DNA of 64,000 bases from Geodermatophilus siccatus (GTDB taxonomy: Bacteria; Actinomycetota; Actinomycetes; Mycobacteriales; Geodermatophilaceae): NCBI RefSeq assembly GCF_900103785.1, contig NZ_FNHE01000002.1:496001-560000 (forward strand), written 5' to 3'. Made by a program: the position numbers and the translations under genes. Shown piece by piece: positions 63,875-64,000 of this stretch. The stretch's first letter is position 1. Each line of letters opens with the position of its first letter. Below the pieces are notes generated by a model. It was not told the origin of the DNA. It saw only the letters and a program-made list of their open reading frames with translations, and searched no databases.

Positions 63875-64000
63875 CGCGGCAGCTGCAGGACGCCGTCGAC
63901 CCGCCGCGGGATGTCGCGGAAGTCGTCGGTCAGCTCCTCCGGCAGCACCTCCTGCGGCGCGCCCTGCCAGGTCACCGGGCGCAGGAAGCGGCGGATAGCC
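63871..64000 (-). CDS. 3' end of an unrecognised gene, runs off the right edge
   Basis: The last 42 codons of a minus-strand gene that enters from beyond base 64000: AIRRFLRPVTWQGAPQEVLP then a polar helix and RRVDGVLQLPR before TGA. The stop overlaps the ATP-grasp start (GTGA), so the two belong to one operon. Too little is visible to assign a family. Confidence 0.6.
   Translation of the reverse strand, partial: AIRRFLRPVTWQGAPQEVLPEELTDDFRDIPRRVDGVLQLPR

Overview
The window is very GC-rich DNA (roughly 74-75 % by eye) with dense genes, frequent GTG starts, 4-bp ATGA/GTGA gene overlaps and several leaderless promoters. A WhiB2-type regulator, an MscL with a zinc-ribbon tail, BTAD regulators, MEDS-domain signalling proteins, a DUF1876/Rv1738-like protein and a fused acyl-CoA carboxylase all point to an actinobacterium. 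Geodermatophilaceae (Blastococcus, Geodermatophilus, Modestobacter) is my best guess, by inference only. I saw no tRNA, rRNA, CRISPR array, insertion sequence or prophage.

Layout. 0-2.2 kb: a GerW/YtfJ-like gene running off the left edge, an arrestin-fold protein and an unknown helical protein. 2.4-10.2 kb: an apparent dormancy/hypoxia locus with an Acg-type nitroreductase, a flavodoxin, an acetate kinase fused to a flavodoxin, a CPBP protease relic, a frameshifted PEP-utilising phosphotransferase, a SHOCT protein and an Rv1738-like protein; DosR-like boxes precede several of these. 10.4-21.7 kb: housekeeping and stress genes (serA-like, HpcH aldolase, GDPD esterase, acetyltransferase-TetR-MFS, epimerase, cold-shock protein, carotenoid oxygenase, vanadium-haloperoxidase pseudogene, mscL). 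21.8-24.8 kb: metNIQ methionine importer on the minus strand behind a SAM (S-box) riboswitch whose basal stem touches the Shine-Dalgarno of a cysteine-containing leader peptide. 25.0-30.3 kb: divergent operon of urease-like gamma-beta and alpha subunits, a YtcJ-like amidohydrolase and an MHS-type transporter, with no urease accessory genes.

30.6-33.0 kb: a small HD hydrolase and a MEDS-STAS / MEDS-ATPase pair. 33.1-44.3 kb: PHA synthase converging on an operon of a FabG/PhaB-like reductase, an 1829-residue single-chain acyl-CoA carboxylase, a KASIII-like enzyme with a long unknown N-terminal domain and an alpha/beta hydrolase; together these could make polyhydroxyalkanoate from malonyl-CoA without a thiolase. 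44.5-48.0 kb: secreted barrel protein, App1-type phosphatase, P450 and WhiB. 48.2-58.2 kb: a regulatory island with two ECF sigma factors, a divergent pair of paralogous accessory proteins, an apparently truncated protease-associated protein, two BTAD regulators and a DyP peroxidase with its partner. 58.3-64.0 kb: a GlcD-type FAD dehydrogenase with malate:quinone oxidoreductase, a maleylpyruvate-isomerase-like protein, an AEC carrier and an ATP-grasp ligase carrying an in-frame 24-bp tandem repeat.

Broken genes are scattered through the window (CPBP protease, PEP-utilising enzyme, haloperoxidase, SDR, protease-associated gene), which suggests continuing gene loss, or in the case of the two single-base frameshifts possibly sequencing error.
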